A stretch of 64,000 bases of DNA, taken from positions 1-64,000 of the forward strand of contig NZ_JAOTIS010000014.1 in assembly GCF_025628935.1 (NCBI RefSeq). Direction: 5' to 3'. The position numbers and the translations under genes are program-made. Numbering within the stretch: position 1 is the first letter of the stretch; each line of letters begins with the position of its first letter. The notes under the pieces are model-generated. The model saw only the letters and a list, made by a program, of their open reading frames with translations. It was not told the DNA's origin and did not search any database. Origin of the DNA: Macrococcus capreoli. Lineage in GTDB: Bacteria; Bacillota; Bacilli; Staphylococcales; Staphylococcaceae. This document shows, one piece after another, positions 33,396-42,145 of the stretch.

Positions 33396-33584
33396 TTAAT
33401 TTTGTTCTCTAGCTGCTTCAGATTGAATTTCAGCTTCAGTTAATAATATTTCTTCATTAAAAGCCCTTAATTCTGCTTGTAACTTGTTAATCTTCGCACG
33501 TCTCAACAAACTCGACGTAAAGTTAGTCGGTTGTTTCATTAGTTGTTCATTTAATTCTGCTAATACATCTGCTCTTGTTCTCAT
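33396..33584 (-). CDS. 62-residue helical protein under SAM-I riboswitch control
   Basis: MRTRADVLAELNEQLMKQPT is followed by a basic helix (SSLLRRAKINKLQAELRAFN) and an acidic Ala-rich end (EEILLTEAEIQSEAAREQN). It is soluble, probably a helical hairpin or coiled coil, without cysteine or tryptophan. The start is ATG 33584 with AAGGAG 8 nt upstream; an in-frame GTG nine bases earlier touches the ribosome binding site. The leader 33,600-33,760 is a complete S-box riboswitch with terminator, so expression should rise when SAM is low. No methionine-cycle enzyme follows. Function unknown; it could be a tiny regulator, or what remains after the original target gene was lost. Confidence 0.6.
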   Translation of the reverse strand: MRTRADVLAELNEQLMKQPTNFTSSLLRRAKINKLQAELRAFNEEILLTEAEIQSEAAREQN

Positions 33585-33611
33585 TGAAAACACTCCTTTA
33601 AAGTTTTTTAC

Positions 33612-33759
33612 AATAAAAATAAGCTCATCTCAAAGAAAGAAGAGCTTAATAAAGAACTTCTTATCTTTCAAGATTACATCTTGTTGGAATTAGCACAGTG
33701 CAAACGCCTGTTGCTGAGGTTTCATAGGGCCAAGTCCCTCCACCTGCTCTTAATAAGAT
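33612..33759 (-). ncRNA. SAM-I (S-box) riboswitch with terminator, minus strand
   Basis: Read on the minus strand, the aptamer runs from TCTTATTAAGAGCAGGTGGA and GGGACTTGGCCCTATGAAAC through CTCAGCAACAGG and TGCACTGTGCTAATTCC to AAAGATAAGA, with P1 pairing at the ends (33759 and 33658). This is the S-box consensus. The terminator AAGCTC...GAGCTT (33647-33621) followed by ATTTTTATTG is the expression platform. It lies 28 bp before the ATG at 33584. Confidence 0.9.
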
Positions 33760-33896
33760 ACGAGCTATTATATTGTAGGAATATTATATCATAAACAGTA
33801 TAAAATATATACAGCGATATTATTTTGAAACATTGTTCATACGATTTGCTTTGAATTCATTATAACTATGCTATTATTATCGTGAGGTGACTACGT

Positions 33897-34862
33897 ATGA
33901 ATATTCATGATATAGCGAAGATAGCAGGTGTTTCTAAAAGTACAGTTTCCAGATATTTAAATGGGGGATCTATTAGTGAAAAAACACGTATAAAGATTGA
34001 CAAAGTAGTCAAAGAAACTGGATTCTCTCCAAACCAATTTGCGCAAAGCTTAAAAGCGAAAAGAACTCAAATGGTTGGTGTAATCGTCCCGAGATTAAAT
34101 TCTTTCGCATCAAATGAAACACTTTTAGGTGTAGAAACATATCTACGTCAACAACATTATCAAACGATTATCGTGAACACTGATTTAGATATAACACGCG
34201 AAGTAAACGCTCTATATTCATTAGCGAAAAATAAAGTGGATGGCATTTTACTTTTCGCTACTCAAATTACTGATCATCATATTCAGGCGATTGATTCAAT
34301 TACAGTACCAGTAATTTTAGTAGGTCAATCTTATAAAAATATACATTCCATAGTTCAAAATGACTACCAGGCAGGCTATGAAATAGGTAAATATTTTGGG
34401 AAAACAAATATAAATAACATAGCCTATTTAGGTGTCGGTGAATATGATAAAGCAGTGGGTGTACACCGTAAAAAAGGTGTGTTAGATGGTTTAAAATTGT
34501 ATCAAAAGACTGCAACTGATTATACTACTTCATTTAAGTTATCTGATGCACACCAAAAGGCGAAACAATTTATTTCAAAATATGATGCAGTTATTTGTGC
34601 AACAGATAATATCGCATTAGGTGTATTGAAAGCAGCATATGATTTGAGTATTAAAGTACCTTCACAATTATCAATCAGTGGCTTTGGTGGTTATGAAACA
34701 ACTTCAATTGTGACACCAACTATCACAACTGTTGCTTATCCTTATCAAGAAACGGGAAACTGTGCAGCCAAGTCGCTACTTCAATTGTTAGATGGGCAAT
34801 ATATTCCACTATTACAACGTATGGATTTTACAATCATTGAAAAAGAAAGCGTTGACATTTAA
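33897..34862 (+). CDS. scrR: LacI-family repressor of the sucrose genes
   Basis: 321 residues. The N-terminal HTH MNIHDIAKIAGVSKSTVSRY plus hinge helix FAQSLKAKRTQMVGVIVPRL are followed by a periplasmic-binding-like effector domain (VDGILLFATQI, GRK-free YLGVGEYDKAVGVHRKKG, AVICATDNIALGVLKAAYDL). Known relatives repress scr operons and respond to fructose-type inducers. It precedes scrK-scrA; a perfect palindrome at 34931-34946 lies in the 108-bp gap between them. GAGGTGA 5 nt before the ATG is its ribosome binding site. The specific link to sucrose comes from the neighbouring genes. Confidence 0.87.
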   Translation: MNIHDIAKIAGVSKSTVSRYLNGGSISEKTRIKIDKVVKETGFSPNQFAQSLKAKRTQMVGVIVPRLNSFASNETLLGVETYLRQQHYQTIIVNTDLDITREVNALYSLAKNKVDGILLFATQITDHHIQAIDSITVPVILVGQSYKNIHSIVQNDYQAGYEIGKYFGKTNINNIAYLGVGEYDKAVGVHRKKGVLDGLKLYQKTATDYTTSFKLSDAHQKAKQFISKYDAVICATDNIALGVLKAAYDLSIKVPSQLSISGFGGYETTSIVTPTITTVAYPYQETGNCAAKSLLQLLDGQYIPLLQRMDFTIIEKESVDI

Positions 34863-34930
34863 AGAATCTAAGAGTAAAATGCTACTTAAGTAAAGCGTTA
34901 AGTATGTATTTTACTTTTTTTTAATCATAA

Positions 34931-34946
34931 TTGGAACCGGTTCCAA
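34931..34946. promoter_or_regulatory. ScrR-type operator
   Basis: TTGGAACCGGTTCCAA is a perfect 16-bp palindrome with the central CG of LacI-family operators, 25 bp before scrK. Confidence 0.8.
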
Positions 34947-34970
34947 AAATCAACCGAAAGAAGGAATCTT

Positions 34971-35918
34971 ATGGCAAAATTATATGCAATTGGTGAAGCG
35001 CTTATTGATTTTATTCCTCATACGAAAGGCGTAGCATTAAAGGATGTGAGTTCATTTAATACACAGGTAGGTGGAGCGCCAGCAAATGTTGCGAGTTGTG
35101 TTGCAAAATTAGGAAAGTCCTCAGCATTAATTACACAATTAGGACAGGATGCTTTTGGTGATTTAATTGAGGAGACATTGTATAAAGTTGGCGTTGATAC
35201 ATCTTATATTATGAGAACAAATGAAGCCAATACAGGTTTAGCATTTGTTAGTCTAACAGAAGATGGTGAAAGAGATTTTGCTTTTTATCGAAAACCTTCT
35301 GCCGATATGTTGATGCAAGGAACCAATGTTGATTTTACTGAACAGGATATTCTACACTTTTGTTCAGTAGATTTAATACCTTCACCAATGAAAGATACAC
35401 ATATCCAGGTTATTCAGCAAATGCATGCAACAGGTGGCACAGTTGTGTTTGATCCTAATTTAAGGTTTCCGTTATGGCCATCAAGCATTGCTTTGCGAAA
35501 CACTGTACAAGCGTTTCTGCCGTTAGCACATATTGTTAAGATTTCAGATGAAGAACTTGAGTTTATTACAGGGTCAAATCACACCGACTCTATTATGACC
35601 CTATTTCATGGACATACTGAAGTCGTGATATTCACAGAAGGCGCAAATGGCGCATCGATTTATACGAAAAAAGGACGAATTGCCCATCACGATGGATTTA
35701 AAGTTAAAGTACAGGATACGACAGGCGCAGGTGATGCTTTTATTGGAGCTACAATTTATCAATTACTTGGTCAGGATGTAATTTCATATTTAATAAACAA
35801 TGCTAAAGAAATTTTAACTTTTAGTAATGCAGTTGGTGCATTGACAACAACGCAAAACGGTGCAATTCAAAGTTTACCCAATTTATCAATGGTAAAAGAA
35901 CTAAAGGAGGAAGAATAA
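34971..35918 (+). CDS. scrK: Fructokinase (PfkB family)
   Basis: 315 residues. YAIGEALIDFIPH at the N-terminus, the substrate-binding VGGAPANVASCVAKLG, and the C-terminal DTTGAGDAFIGATIYQL with the catalytic Asp are the PfkB signatures of ScrK-type fructokinases. It phosphorylates fructose released from sucrose-6-phosphate. It overlaps the start of scrA by one base. The operon lacks scrB, so the hydrolase must be elsewhere, or the real substrate is another fructoside. Confidence 0.88.
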   Translation: MAKLYAIGEALIDFIPHTKGVALKDVSSFNTQVGGAPANVASCVAKLGKSSALITQLGQDAFGDLIEETLYKVGVDTSYIMRTNEANTGLAFVSLTEDGERDFAFYRKPSADMLMQGTNVDFTEQDILHFCSVDLIPSPMKDTHIQVIQQMHATGGTVVFDPNLRFPLWPSSIALRNTVQAFLPLAHIVKISDEELEFITGSNHTDSIMTLFHGHTEVVIFTEGANGASIYTKKGRIAHHDGFKVKVQDTTGAGDAFIGATIYQLLGQDVISYLINNAKEILTFSNAVGALTTTQNGAIQSLPNLSMVKELKEEE

Positions 35919-37333
35919 TGGCTAAATCAGATCATCAAATTGCCCAGGAAGTATTAGATGCAGTAGGTGGCAGAGATAATATCGCTTCTATTGCACATTG
36001 TGCAACAAGATTACGTATTATGGTACATGATAAAGAGAAAGTGAATCAAGCAACAGTAGAGGATATTGAAAAAGTAAAAGGTGCATTTTACAATTCAGGA
36101 CAATATCAAATCATTTTTGGTACGGGTACAGTGAATAAAATATATGATGCAATAATGGGTTTAGGCATCACAGGAAAAACAACTGAGGAAGTAAAAGCAG
36201 AAGGTAAAAAACAAGGAAATGCATTCCAGCGTGCGATCAGAATATTTGGAGATGTATTTGTACCGATTATTCCTGTGTTAGTTGCAACTGGTTTATTTAT
36301 GGGATTACGTGGTGTAATGATGAATGAGCAAATTCTTTCATGGATGGGAATGACACCAAAAGATATATCTCCAAACTTTATATTATTCACACAAGTGTTA
36401 ACAGATACAGCTTTTGCCTTTTTACCTGCATTAGTAGCTTGGAGTGCATTTAAAGTATTCGGCGGTAGCCCAGTGCTTGGTATTGTGCTTGGATTAATGC
36501 TTGTAAATCCTGCATTACCTAACGCTTATGCAGTAGGTAATGGATCAGCAGAAGCATTGAAGTTCTTTGGTGTAATACCAGTCGTTGGATATCAAGGGTC
36601 AGTATTACCAGCATTCTTCGTTGGATTAATTGGGGCAAAATTTGAAAAGTTCTTAAGAAAGAGAATTCCTGATGCGATAGATTTAATCGTTACACCATTT
36701 GTTACATTATTAGTCATGATAACTTTAGGGTTATTTGTTATTGGGCCGGTATTCCATGGTTTAGAAACAGTAATATTGACAGGTACGAAGTGGGTACTTG
36801 ATTTACCTTATGGTATAGCTGGATTAATCATTGGTTTCTTCCAGCAGATTATTGTTGTGACAGGTGTGCATCACATATTCAATTTTATGGAAATTCAATT
36901 ATTAGAAGAATTTAAGTATAATGAATTTAATCCAATCATCTCTGCAGCAATGACAGCTCAAGGTGCTGCAACTGTTGCTGTTGGTTTAAAAACACGAAAT
37001 AAGAAGTTAAAAGCATTGGCATTACCATCAGCATTTTCAGCATTTTTAGGTATTACTGAGCCTGCTATTTTCGGGGTGAATTTACGATACTTCAAGCCAT
37101 TTGTATGCGGATTAATTGGAGGAGCAGTGGGTGGGTTCTTAGCTTCGTTATTCCACTTAAAAGCTTCAGGTATGGCGATTACAGTATTACCGGGTACATT
37201 ATTATTTATTAAAGATATTGGGCAATTACCATTTTATTTATTAGTATTAGCAGTTTCATTTGCAGTTGGATTTACATTAACATGGTTCTTTGGATATAGT
37301 GATAAAATGGCTGAGGAATTAAAGCAAAAATAA
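35918..37333 (+). CDS. scrA: PTS sucrose-type transporter, EIIBC
   Basis: 471 residues. The N-terminal EIIB domain has the phosphorylated cysteine in SIAHCATRLRIMVHD; the EIIC domain has about ten membrane helices (VFVPIIPVLVATGLFMGLRG, GVHHIFNFMEIQLLEEF) and the glucose-superfamily motif GITEPAIFGVNLRY. There is no EIIA domain, so it uses the glucose-type EIIA of another system. Sucrose is the likely substrate by similarity to ScrA and by scrR/scrK next to it; trehalose-type relatives are possible. AAGGAGGAA lies upstream of the ATG. Confidence 0.87.
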   Translation: MAKSDHQIAQEVLDAVGGRDNIASIAHCATRLRIMVHDKEKVNQATVEDIEKVKGAFYNSGQYQIIFGTGTVNKIYDAIMGLGITGKTTEEVKAEGKKQGNAFQRAIRIFGDVFVPIIPVLVATGLFMGLRGVMMNEQILSWMGMTPKDISPNFILFTQVLTDTAFAFLPALVAWSAFKVFGGSPVLGIVLGLMLVNPALPNAYAVGNGSAEALKFFGVIPVVGYQGSVLPAFFVGLIGAKFEKFLRKRIPDAIDLIVTPFVTLLVMITLGLFVIGPVFHGLETVILTGTKWVLDLPYGIAGLIIGFFQQIIVVTGVHHIFNFMEIQLLEEFKYNEFNPIISAAMTAQGAATVAVGLKTRNKKLKALALPSAFSAFLGITEPAIFGVNLRYFKPFVCGLIGGAVGGFLASLFHLKASGMAITVLPGTLLFIKDIGQLPFYLLVLAVSFAVGFTLTWFFGYSDKMAEELKQK

Positions 37334-37378
37334 ATGTAAGATGAACGTATTAAAATTTCAGATTATTATATACTAGAA

Positions 37379-37412
37379 AACACTCCAAACTTTTTGATCG
37401 TTTGGAGTGTTT
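37379..37412. terminator. Terminator after scrA and after the 44-residue gene
   Basis: AACACTCCAAAC-tttttgatc-GTTTGGAGTGTTT. It lies between convergent genes and can work both ways. Confidence 0.75.
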
Positions 37413-37417
37413 GTTCG

Positions 37418-37552
37418 TTATAGATGATTCATTTTGTTCTTTTTAAAAGTAATTTCGATTAGTTTATTAATCTTTTGTTTTAAAGTAATATCACGTTTCA
37501 TTAAGATATCTAAAGCTTCTACAAATTTAGAATTCTGAACAATTTTCTCCAT
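37418..37552 (-). CDS. 44-residue basic peptide, unknown function
   Basis: MEKIVQNSKFVEALDILMKR followed by DITLKQKINKLIEITFKKNK and MNHL. It has a clear ribosome binding site (GGGAGG, 6 nt before the ATG at 37552) and a terminator right after the stop, which makes a small real gene likely. It is amphipathic helical and basic in its second half, without a signal peptide. The rest of the 37,334-37,767 gap shows only an AT-rich promoter region. Confidence 0.5.
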   Translation of the reverse strand: MEKIVQNSKFVEALDILMKRDITLKQKINKLIEITFKKNKMNHL

Positions 37553-37767
37553 AATATCCTCCCTTATTTATCTCGTCTAAATTGTCCTCCGAATGCGATG
37601 TTACAATTATATTATTGGATCAAAACCATAATTAGTTAACAAATCAAGTACCAATATCTTTTTCAAATATACAAAGTCATTGTACTATAATTTTTATATT
37701 TACACTCATACATACTTATGATTATATATAATTATAAGTATGTATTTTTTGATAGACAGGAGTATAT

Positions 37768-38085
37768 ATGATGAAATCACTTAAAGTATTAGCTGCATTA
37801 ACTTTGTTATCAGTTGCTTTACCAGTATCACACGTTGACGCCGTTACTAAATCATCAAAACCGAAAACAGTTAAGGTTGCTACATCTAAACCTGGTTATC
37901 CAACTTCTAAATACAGAAAAGGTGCACCGAAAACATTTGCAAACTGTAAAGCGGTCAATAAATACTATCCAAATGGTATTACGTACAATCACATTTCATA
38001 TCGCAAAGGGTTAGATCGTGATAAAGATAAAATGGCATGTGAATCAAAAGCAATGAAATTCCAGCCTTGGATGGCGAAAAACTAA
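37768..38085 (+). CDS. Secreted Excalibur-domain peptide
   Basis: 105 residues. The signal peptide (KSLKVLAALTLLSVALPVSH) is cleaved near HVDA. The mature part is a Lys/Ser-rich linker and a C-terminal Excalibur domain (FANCKAVNKYYPNGI ... DRDKDKMACESKA) with the DxDxDxxxC calcium-binding loop and two cysteines that form the conserved disulfide. The last 63 residues are paralogous to the tail of the nuclease at 42,666 (PGYPTSKYRKGAPKTFANC against KGYPTSRYKSGAPRVLANC). It is exported; its role is unknown, with possible binding to cell wall or calcium. CAGGAG precedes the ATG. Confidence 0.8.
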   Translation: MMKSLKVLAALTLLSVALPVSHVDAVTKSSKPKTVKVATSKPGYPTSKYRKGAPKTFANCKAVNKYYPNGITYNHISYRKGLDRDKDKMACESKAMKFQPWMAKN

Positions 38086-38201
38086 TGGAGTCCTGCGTAT
38101 GCAGGGCTTTTATTTTGTGTTTACTAATAATATTATAAGTAGTACTATTGAAATATAATCGTATTTTGCAATAATAGCTGTTTTTAATAAATAGGAGGTG
38201 G

Positions 38202-39446
38202 ATGAATATGAAATATCAAAGCTTAAAAACGATTTTTCACAGATATGCGGAACAAAATTGGAATAATGAATATCATATGAGATTAAATCATTATTCTACA
38301 TTTAATACGAGTATATCTATTCACCCCATCCAGGATGAAAAGCAGAATAAAGAATATAATTACCCACTATTTATTATGAACACGACTGAACTGGTCACTA
38401 AACTCGAGAAAATCAATATGAATTCTAATAAAATTCTACGTTTATCTCATGCATTACCCGGTATTGCCAATGATTCTTATTTTAAAAATTTATTAATTAA
38501 TGAACTACAAAGTACTAATGAGACAGAAAATATTAGAAGTACAAAAAAAGAAATTGCAGATGCTTTAAACGATAAACATCACCATAACAAAAGATTTCAA
38601 GGTCTTGTAAAGCAATATAATATGTTAATGACAGAAGGTAGTCCAAGTATTAATTCAATACTTGATATTAGAAATTTATTCGATACTCTTGTTTCAAGTG
38701 AAATCAAAGAAAAGGACATGCCTGACGGTAATTTATTTAGAACAAAAGGCATAGGTGTATTCAATAATTCTACAGGTAAATGGACACATAGAAATGAATA
38801 TAATGAAGCGGAGATATATGCTTACTTAACAAATCTGATAAATTACTTAAACGATGATGGTTTTCCTGTCCTTTATAGAATAATGGGTGGGCATTATATG
38901 TTCGAATATTTACATCCATTTTACGATGGCAATGGAAGAATTGGAAGATATATTGTTGCTAAGATGCTAGCAGAGCATCTGGATAAATTTACTGCACTTA
39001 CTTTTTCCTATACTGTTAATAGAAATCAGCAAAAGTATTACAAAGCATTTGAAGAGACGTCTCACTTTTTTAATAAAGGTGAATTGACGCCATTTATTAA
39101 TACGATGTTTGATATATTAATTGAGGGACAGGAAAACATTATTGAACAGATGATTGAAAATCTGGCGTTGATTAAAAGCTTTGAAGTGGTGCTTAGTATG
39201 TTACAACTTACTAATCAAGAAAGTATGATTTTGTATTATTTAATACAGGATAAAGTATTCGGTAGTAAGTATTCTAAACTTACGTTGATTGAATTGACGC
39301 AAATTTCAGGTTTATCAAGAAACAAGGTCGATCAGATTATTAAGAAACATCTGGATAAATTGACGGAAGTTAAAAGCAAACCGAAGATTTATGAAATTAA
39401 CGACGTGTTTTTAAATGAGTTAAGAGAGAAGAGTAATGAGCATTAA
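38202..39446 (+). CDS. Fic-domain protein (probable AMP-transferase) with inhibitory motif
   Basis: About 414 residues. The Fic core motif is intact: HPFYDGNGRIGRYIVAKML, with the catalytic His and the phosphate-binding loop. Upstream, at residues ~105-115, TNETEN fits the (S/T)xxxE(G/N) inhibitory helix of class II Fic proteins, so activity is probably self-restrained. The C-terminal ~90 residues contain a winged-helix domain (TLIELTQISGLSRNKVDQII), common in this family. GGAGGTGGA precedes the start (38202 or the ATG six bases later). Such proteins AMPylate hydroxyl groups of target proteins; the target is unknown. It stands alone between terminators. Confidence 0.85.
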   Translation: MNMKYQSLKTIFHRYAEQNWNNEYHMRLNHYSTFNTSISIHPIQDEKQNKEYNYPLFIMNTTELVTKLEKINMNSNKILRLSHALPGIANDSYFKNLLINELQSTNETENIRSTKKEIADALNDKHHHNKRFQGLVKQYNMLMTEGSPSINSILDIRNLFDTLVSSEIKEKDMPDGNLFRTKGIGVFNNSTGKWTHRNEYNEAEIYAYLTNLINYLNDDGFPVLYRIMGGHYMFEYLHPFYDGNGRIGRYIVAKMLAEHLDKFTALTFSYTVNRNQQKYYKAFEETSHFFNKGELTPFINTMFDILIEGQENIIEQMIENLALIKSFEVVLSMLQLTNQESMILYYLIQDKVFGSKYSKLTLIELTQISGLSRNKVDQIIKKHLDKLTEVKSKPKIYEINDVFLNELREKSNEH

Positions 39447-39471
39447 CTGATTGATATATAAGTGGTTTAAA

Positions 39472-39509
39472 TAATAATCAGGTACCTGTTTTGGCACCTG
39501 ATTATTTTT
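39472..39509. terminator. Bidirectional terminator after the Fic gene
   Basis: AATAATCAGGT-acctgttttggc-ACCTGATTATT followed by TTTATT. Confidence 0.75.
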
Positions 39510-40050
39510 ATTGTACAACTTTCTTTTTCTTTGGCCATATAAAATAGCTGATGGTAATGATTAAATCTATGAAAAGAACCACTTGCCAAACATTCATAAT
39601 GGATAGCAGTGTATTTTTTGAACTTGCATTATCAGTGAACAGTGTCATTAATGTAATTAGTCCGTAAGCGATACAAAATGCAATGATATTTTTAGCAAAA
39701 CTGATAGCATATTGTTTTGCATGATCTAAACCATAATATTTAATTGGAGAATCTTCATTAAGCACTAAAGCTTTAAATTTCCCATCGGCCCATTGCACTA
39801 ACTGTTTACCAAACATGATAGATATTGCAATATAGACAGCTGCCAGTCCGTGTGCGAATTCAGCTTTCCCACCCAATGCTAAATGAATAGAAGTTGCAAT
39901 GAGTAAGAATAAGTCAACTGCAATAGTACTTGATAAAAGGATGTTGCCTAATAACTTTTTTTGAAATATGTAGCGACAAACCAGTCCTGAAAGTATGAAT
40001 ACCCAGAATAATATTTCTGCTGCAATAATAAGCATTACAATAATGTTCAT
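39508..40050 (-). CDS. Multi-pass membrane protein in a TetR operon
   Basis: 180 residues from ATG 40050 (GGAGTGATAAT upstream). There are about five hydrophobic segments: IIVMLIIAAEILFWVFILSG, ILLSSTIAVDLFLLIATSIH, GLAAVYIAISIMFGKQLVQW, and two near the C-terminus, ending in the basic PKKKKVVQ. It starts 4 bp after the TetR stop, so the two form an operon and the regulator probably controls it. I do not recognise the family. Confidence 0.6.
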   Translation of the reverse strand: MNIIVMLIIAAEILFWVFILSGLVCRYIFQKKLLGNILLSSTIAVDLFLLIATSIHLALGGKAEFAHGLAAVYIAISIMFGKQLVQWADGKFKALVLNEDSPIKYYGLDHAKQYAISFAKNIIAFCIAYGLITLMTLFTDNASSKNTLLSIMNVWQVVLFIDLIITISYFIWPKKKKVVQ

Positions 40051-40054
40051 ATTA

Positions 40055-40636
40055 TCACTCCATCCAAGAATATATTTCATCAGATATTATTGCTTCGATT
40101 AATTCGTTTGAAAGTTGATCGGGTTGATATAACTTGTGTAAAGCAAGACCATCAATCAATGCGTGTAATCTTTGAACAGATTTTTCTTTGTTAATGTTTG
40201 ATTTGAGAAGCTGCTCTGCCTTCAATATTTCATATACTTTTTCAGATAAGATATATATTTCATTACTCATTGATTGATTAACGGACACACTATTTTGATT
40301 TTGAACAGCTAGCCATACAATCATATCAGCTCTTCTTTTCTTATCTAGCGGTATCGTAAGCAATATTGCCTGTATAATACGCGGGATAATAGGCTTTGAT
40401 TGATCCATAAATATTTCAATGATTTGATGTTCAATTTCTTTCGTCAATTGAGCGAGAATCTCTTCTAATAATATTGAATGATTTGGGTAATAGTATCTTA
40501 CTTGTCCTGTCGTCATATTAGCCGCATTTGCAATGCTTCGTACAGAAGTACCCATACTACCGTGCTTCTGAATGTTTAAGTACGCAACTTCTAAAATATG
40601 TTGTTTTTTTTCTTCATGATTTACAATCTTTGGCAT
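40055..40636 (-). CDS. TetR-family regulator
   Basis: 193 residues. The N-terminal HTH EEKKQHILEVAYLNIQKHGS plus SVRSIANAANMTTGQVRYYY is the TetR pattern; the C-terminal ligand domain is all-helical and looks like the BetI/PksA-type branch. AAAGGAGGC precedes the ATG. Two copies of TTAATACACATG lie upstream (40651 and 40681), the second within a palindrome, as expected of an autoregulated TetR gene. The membrane protein downstream is the only clear target. The ligand is unknown. Confidence 0.85.
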   Translation of the reverse strand: MPKIVNHEEKKQHILEVAYLNIQKHGSMGTSVRSIANAANMTTGQVRYYYPNHSILLEEILAQLTKEIEHQIIEIFMDQSKPIIPRIIQAILLTIPLDKKRRADMIVWLAVQNQNSVSVNQSMSNEIYILSEKVYEILKAEQLLKSNINKEKSVQRLHALIDGLALHKLYQPDQLSNELIEAIISDEIYSWME

Positions 40637-40650
40637 AACAGCCTCCTTTT

Positions 40651-40698
40651 TTAATACACATGAAATAATACGTTTTTATTTTAATACACATGTATTAA
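40651..40698. promoter_or_regulatory. Probable operator of the TetR gene
   Basis: TTAATACACATG occurs at 40651-40662 and again at 40681-40692, where it extends to the palindrome TTAATACACATGTATTAA. The copies are 30 bp apart, on the same face of the helix. Confidence 0.6.
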
Positions 40699-40761
40699 AA
40701 TAGTCAAAAGATTTCATATTGATGTTGTGAGAAACGCTTTAATTAAAAATTGTATAAAAAT

Positions 40762-40790
40762 AAACCAGGCATCCATGTGATGCCTAGTTT
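40762..40790 (-). terminator. Terminator of the PadR operon
   Basis: On the minus strand, AAACTAGGCATC-acatg-GATGCCTGGTTT followed by ATTTTTA. Confidence 0.75.
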
Positions 40791-40791
40791 A

Positions 40792-41589
40792 CTATTCTTC
40801 ATCAATTTCTACTTGACCCAACTCAACATTGATTTTGACTGTATATTTCCCATTGCCTAGAATTGATTTTGGTCCAGCGATATCATTCATTTCAATATCA
40901 CCTGTCTTTGTTGTAATATCAAACTTTGTATTCTTTGGAGCTGATTTATAATAAAAGTCTGCTTCGCCACTGCCCACTTTTCCATTCATATTCGTATCAG
41001 GATTTAATGCATGTAAAGTAATCATGCCGAGTTTAATATCGAAGTTTATATTTTTTATATTTGTTTTATCCACCTCTAGTTCACCAGTACCTGCGTTGAA
41101 TTCAACTTTATCTGCCACAAGTTCATCAATATAAATCGCACCAACTTTTGATTTCATATTGATTGATTTCGCTTTGAGTTGATCGATATTAACTTCAGAT
41201 TTATTAGTAGATAGAGTGATATTATCAAACTCTTTATTAGGAATTGCTATTTCAATCGAAGGTTCATTATGTTGTTCAAATCCATAATTAAAGATACGTC
41301 TATTTTTTACTTGCTCATTATTAATAATTATTAATGAATTATTTTTTACTTCGTATTTAAAGAATCCTTTTTTATTAACGCCACTAACTTTAATATGCGT
41401 GTTATTATCAGCTGATTTTTTAAAGTGAACTTCTCCAGATTGAACATCAACCTTAATATTATTATAATTTGTGTTGAATGATTTACTTTCATTTACATCA
41501 GGTTCTTTAAATAGAGATTTGCCAGTAAATATCATTCCGATACAGCCGGTGATAAATAATAATAAACCGATTATTAAAAGTTTTTTCAT
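40792..41589 (-). CDS. DUF4097-type surface lipoprotein (LiaG-like)
   Basis: 265 residues. The N-terminus has a hydrophobic segment and FITGC, a plausible lipobox, so it is probably tethered outside the membrane. The body is a beta-repeat domain of DUF4097 type, with regular turns such as INMKSKVGAIYIDELVADKV and VEFNAGTGELEVDKTNIKNI. It is the last gene of the PadR-DUF1700-DUF4097 operon, an arrangement widespread in Firmicutes near envelope-stress functions. A direct biochemical role is not known. Confidence 0.8.
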   Translation of the reverse strand: MKKLLIIGLLLFITGCIGMIFTGKSLFKEPDVNESKSFNTNYNNIKVDVQSGEVHFKKSADNNTHIKVSGVNKKGFFKYEVKNNSLIIINNEQVKNRRIFNYGFEQHNEPSIEIAIPNKEFDNITLSTNKSEVNIDQLKAKSINMKSKVGAIYIDELVADKVEFNAGTGELEVDKTNIKNINFDIKLGMITLHALNPDTNMNGKVGSGEADFYYKSAPKNTKFDITTKTGDIEMNDIAGPKSILGNGKYTVKINVELGQVEIDEE

Positions 41590-41590
41590 T

Positions 41591-42145
41591 TTATCTTACT
41601 CCTTTCACTGTATTGATATTCCATCTTATATAAGACATTAGCAATTTGTTGCTTAATTTAATGATGAAACTAATAACAGGAATAGCTATAAGACCAAGTC
41701 CGAAGAGGGCGATAGTCATAAATATTTCAAAAGTACTTACGGCATCAGCACCATTTATGAAATAATCTAATCCAAAGATGATTGGAGATAATAGAAATGT
41801 TGCAGCAATAAATATTAAACTGATCAGCATCCCGATATAACTAAAGATAACAGGAATCATAAAGAATAGATTGAGAAATCCTAATCCTAAAGTTGCCATC
41901 ACAGCTTGCATAATATTTTGGGTGTTGGGTGTATTTTCTGCCTTTCTAACAATAGTTGTCGTTCTGAGTTCTTTTGCTATTTTTTCTGGTGATCCAAGTT
42001 CAGATACAATTTGAGATTCACTTTTACCATCATATAAACCCATCTCAAAGTGCTCTTCATAGTCATACATTATGGAATCTATTTCGTTTTGATCTAGCCC
42101 TTGCAGTTGTTGATACAATCGGTTTAAAAACTCATTTTTAGACAT
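41591..42145 (-). CDS. DUF1700-family membrane protein
   Basis: 184 residues. The N-terminal cytosolic helical domain SKNEFLNRLYQQLQGLDQNE, IMYDYEEHFEMGLYDGKSES and QIVSELGSPEKIAKELR are diagnostic of DUF1700. Three to four membrane helices follow. It overlaps the PadR gene by 8 bp and is 1 bp from the DUF4097 gene, so all three are translated as a unit. The family is thought to act in envelope-stress sensing with the DUF4097 partner. Confidence 0.85.
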   Translation of the reverse strand: MSKNEFLNRLYQQLQGLDQNEIDSIMYDYEEHFEMGLYDGKSESQIVSELGSPEKIAKELRTTTIVRKAENTPNTQNIMQAVMATLGLGFLNLFFMIPVIFSYIGMLISLIFIAATFLLSPIIFGLDYFINGADAVSTFEIFMTIALFGLGLIAIPVISFIIKLSNKLLMSYIRWNINTVKGVR

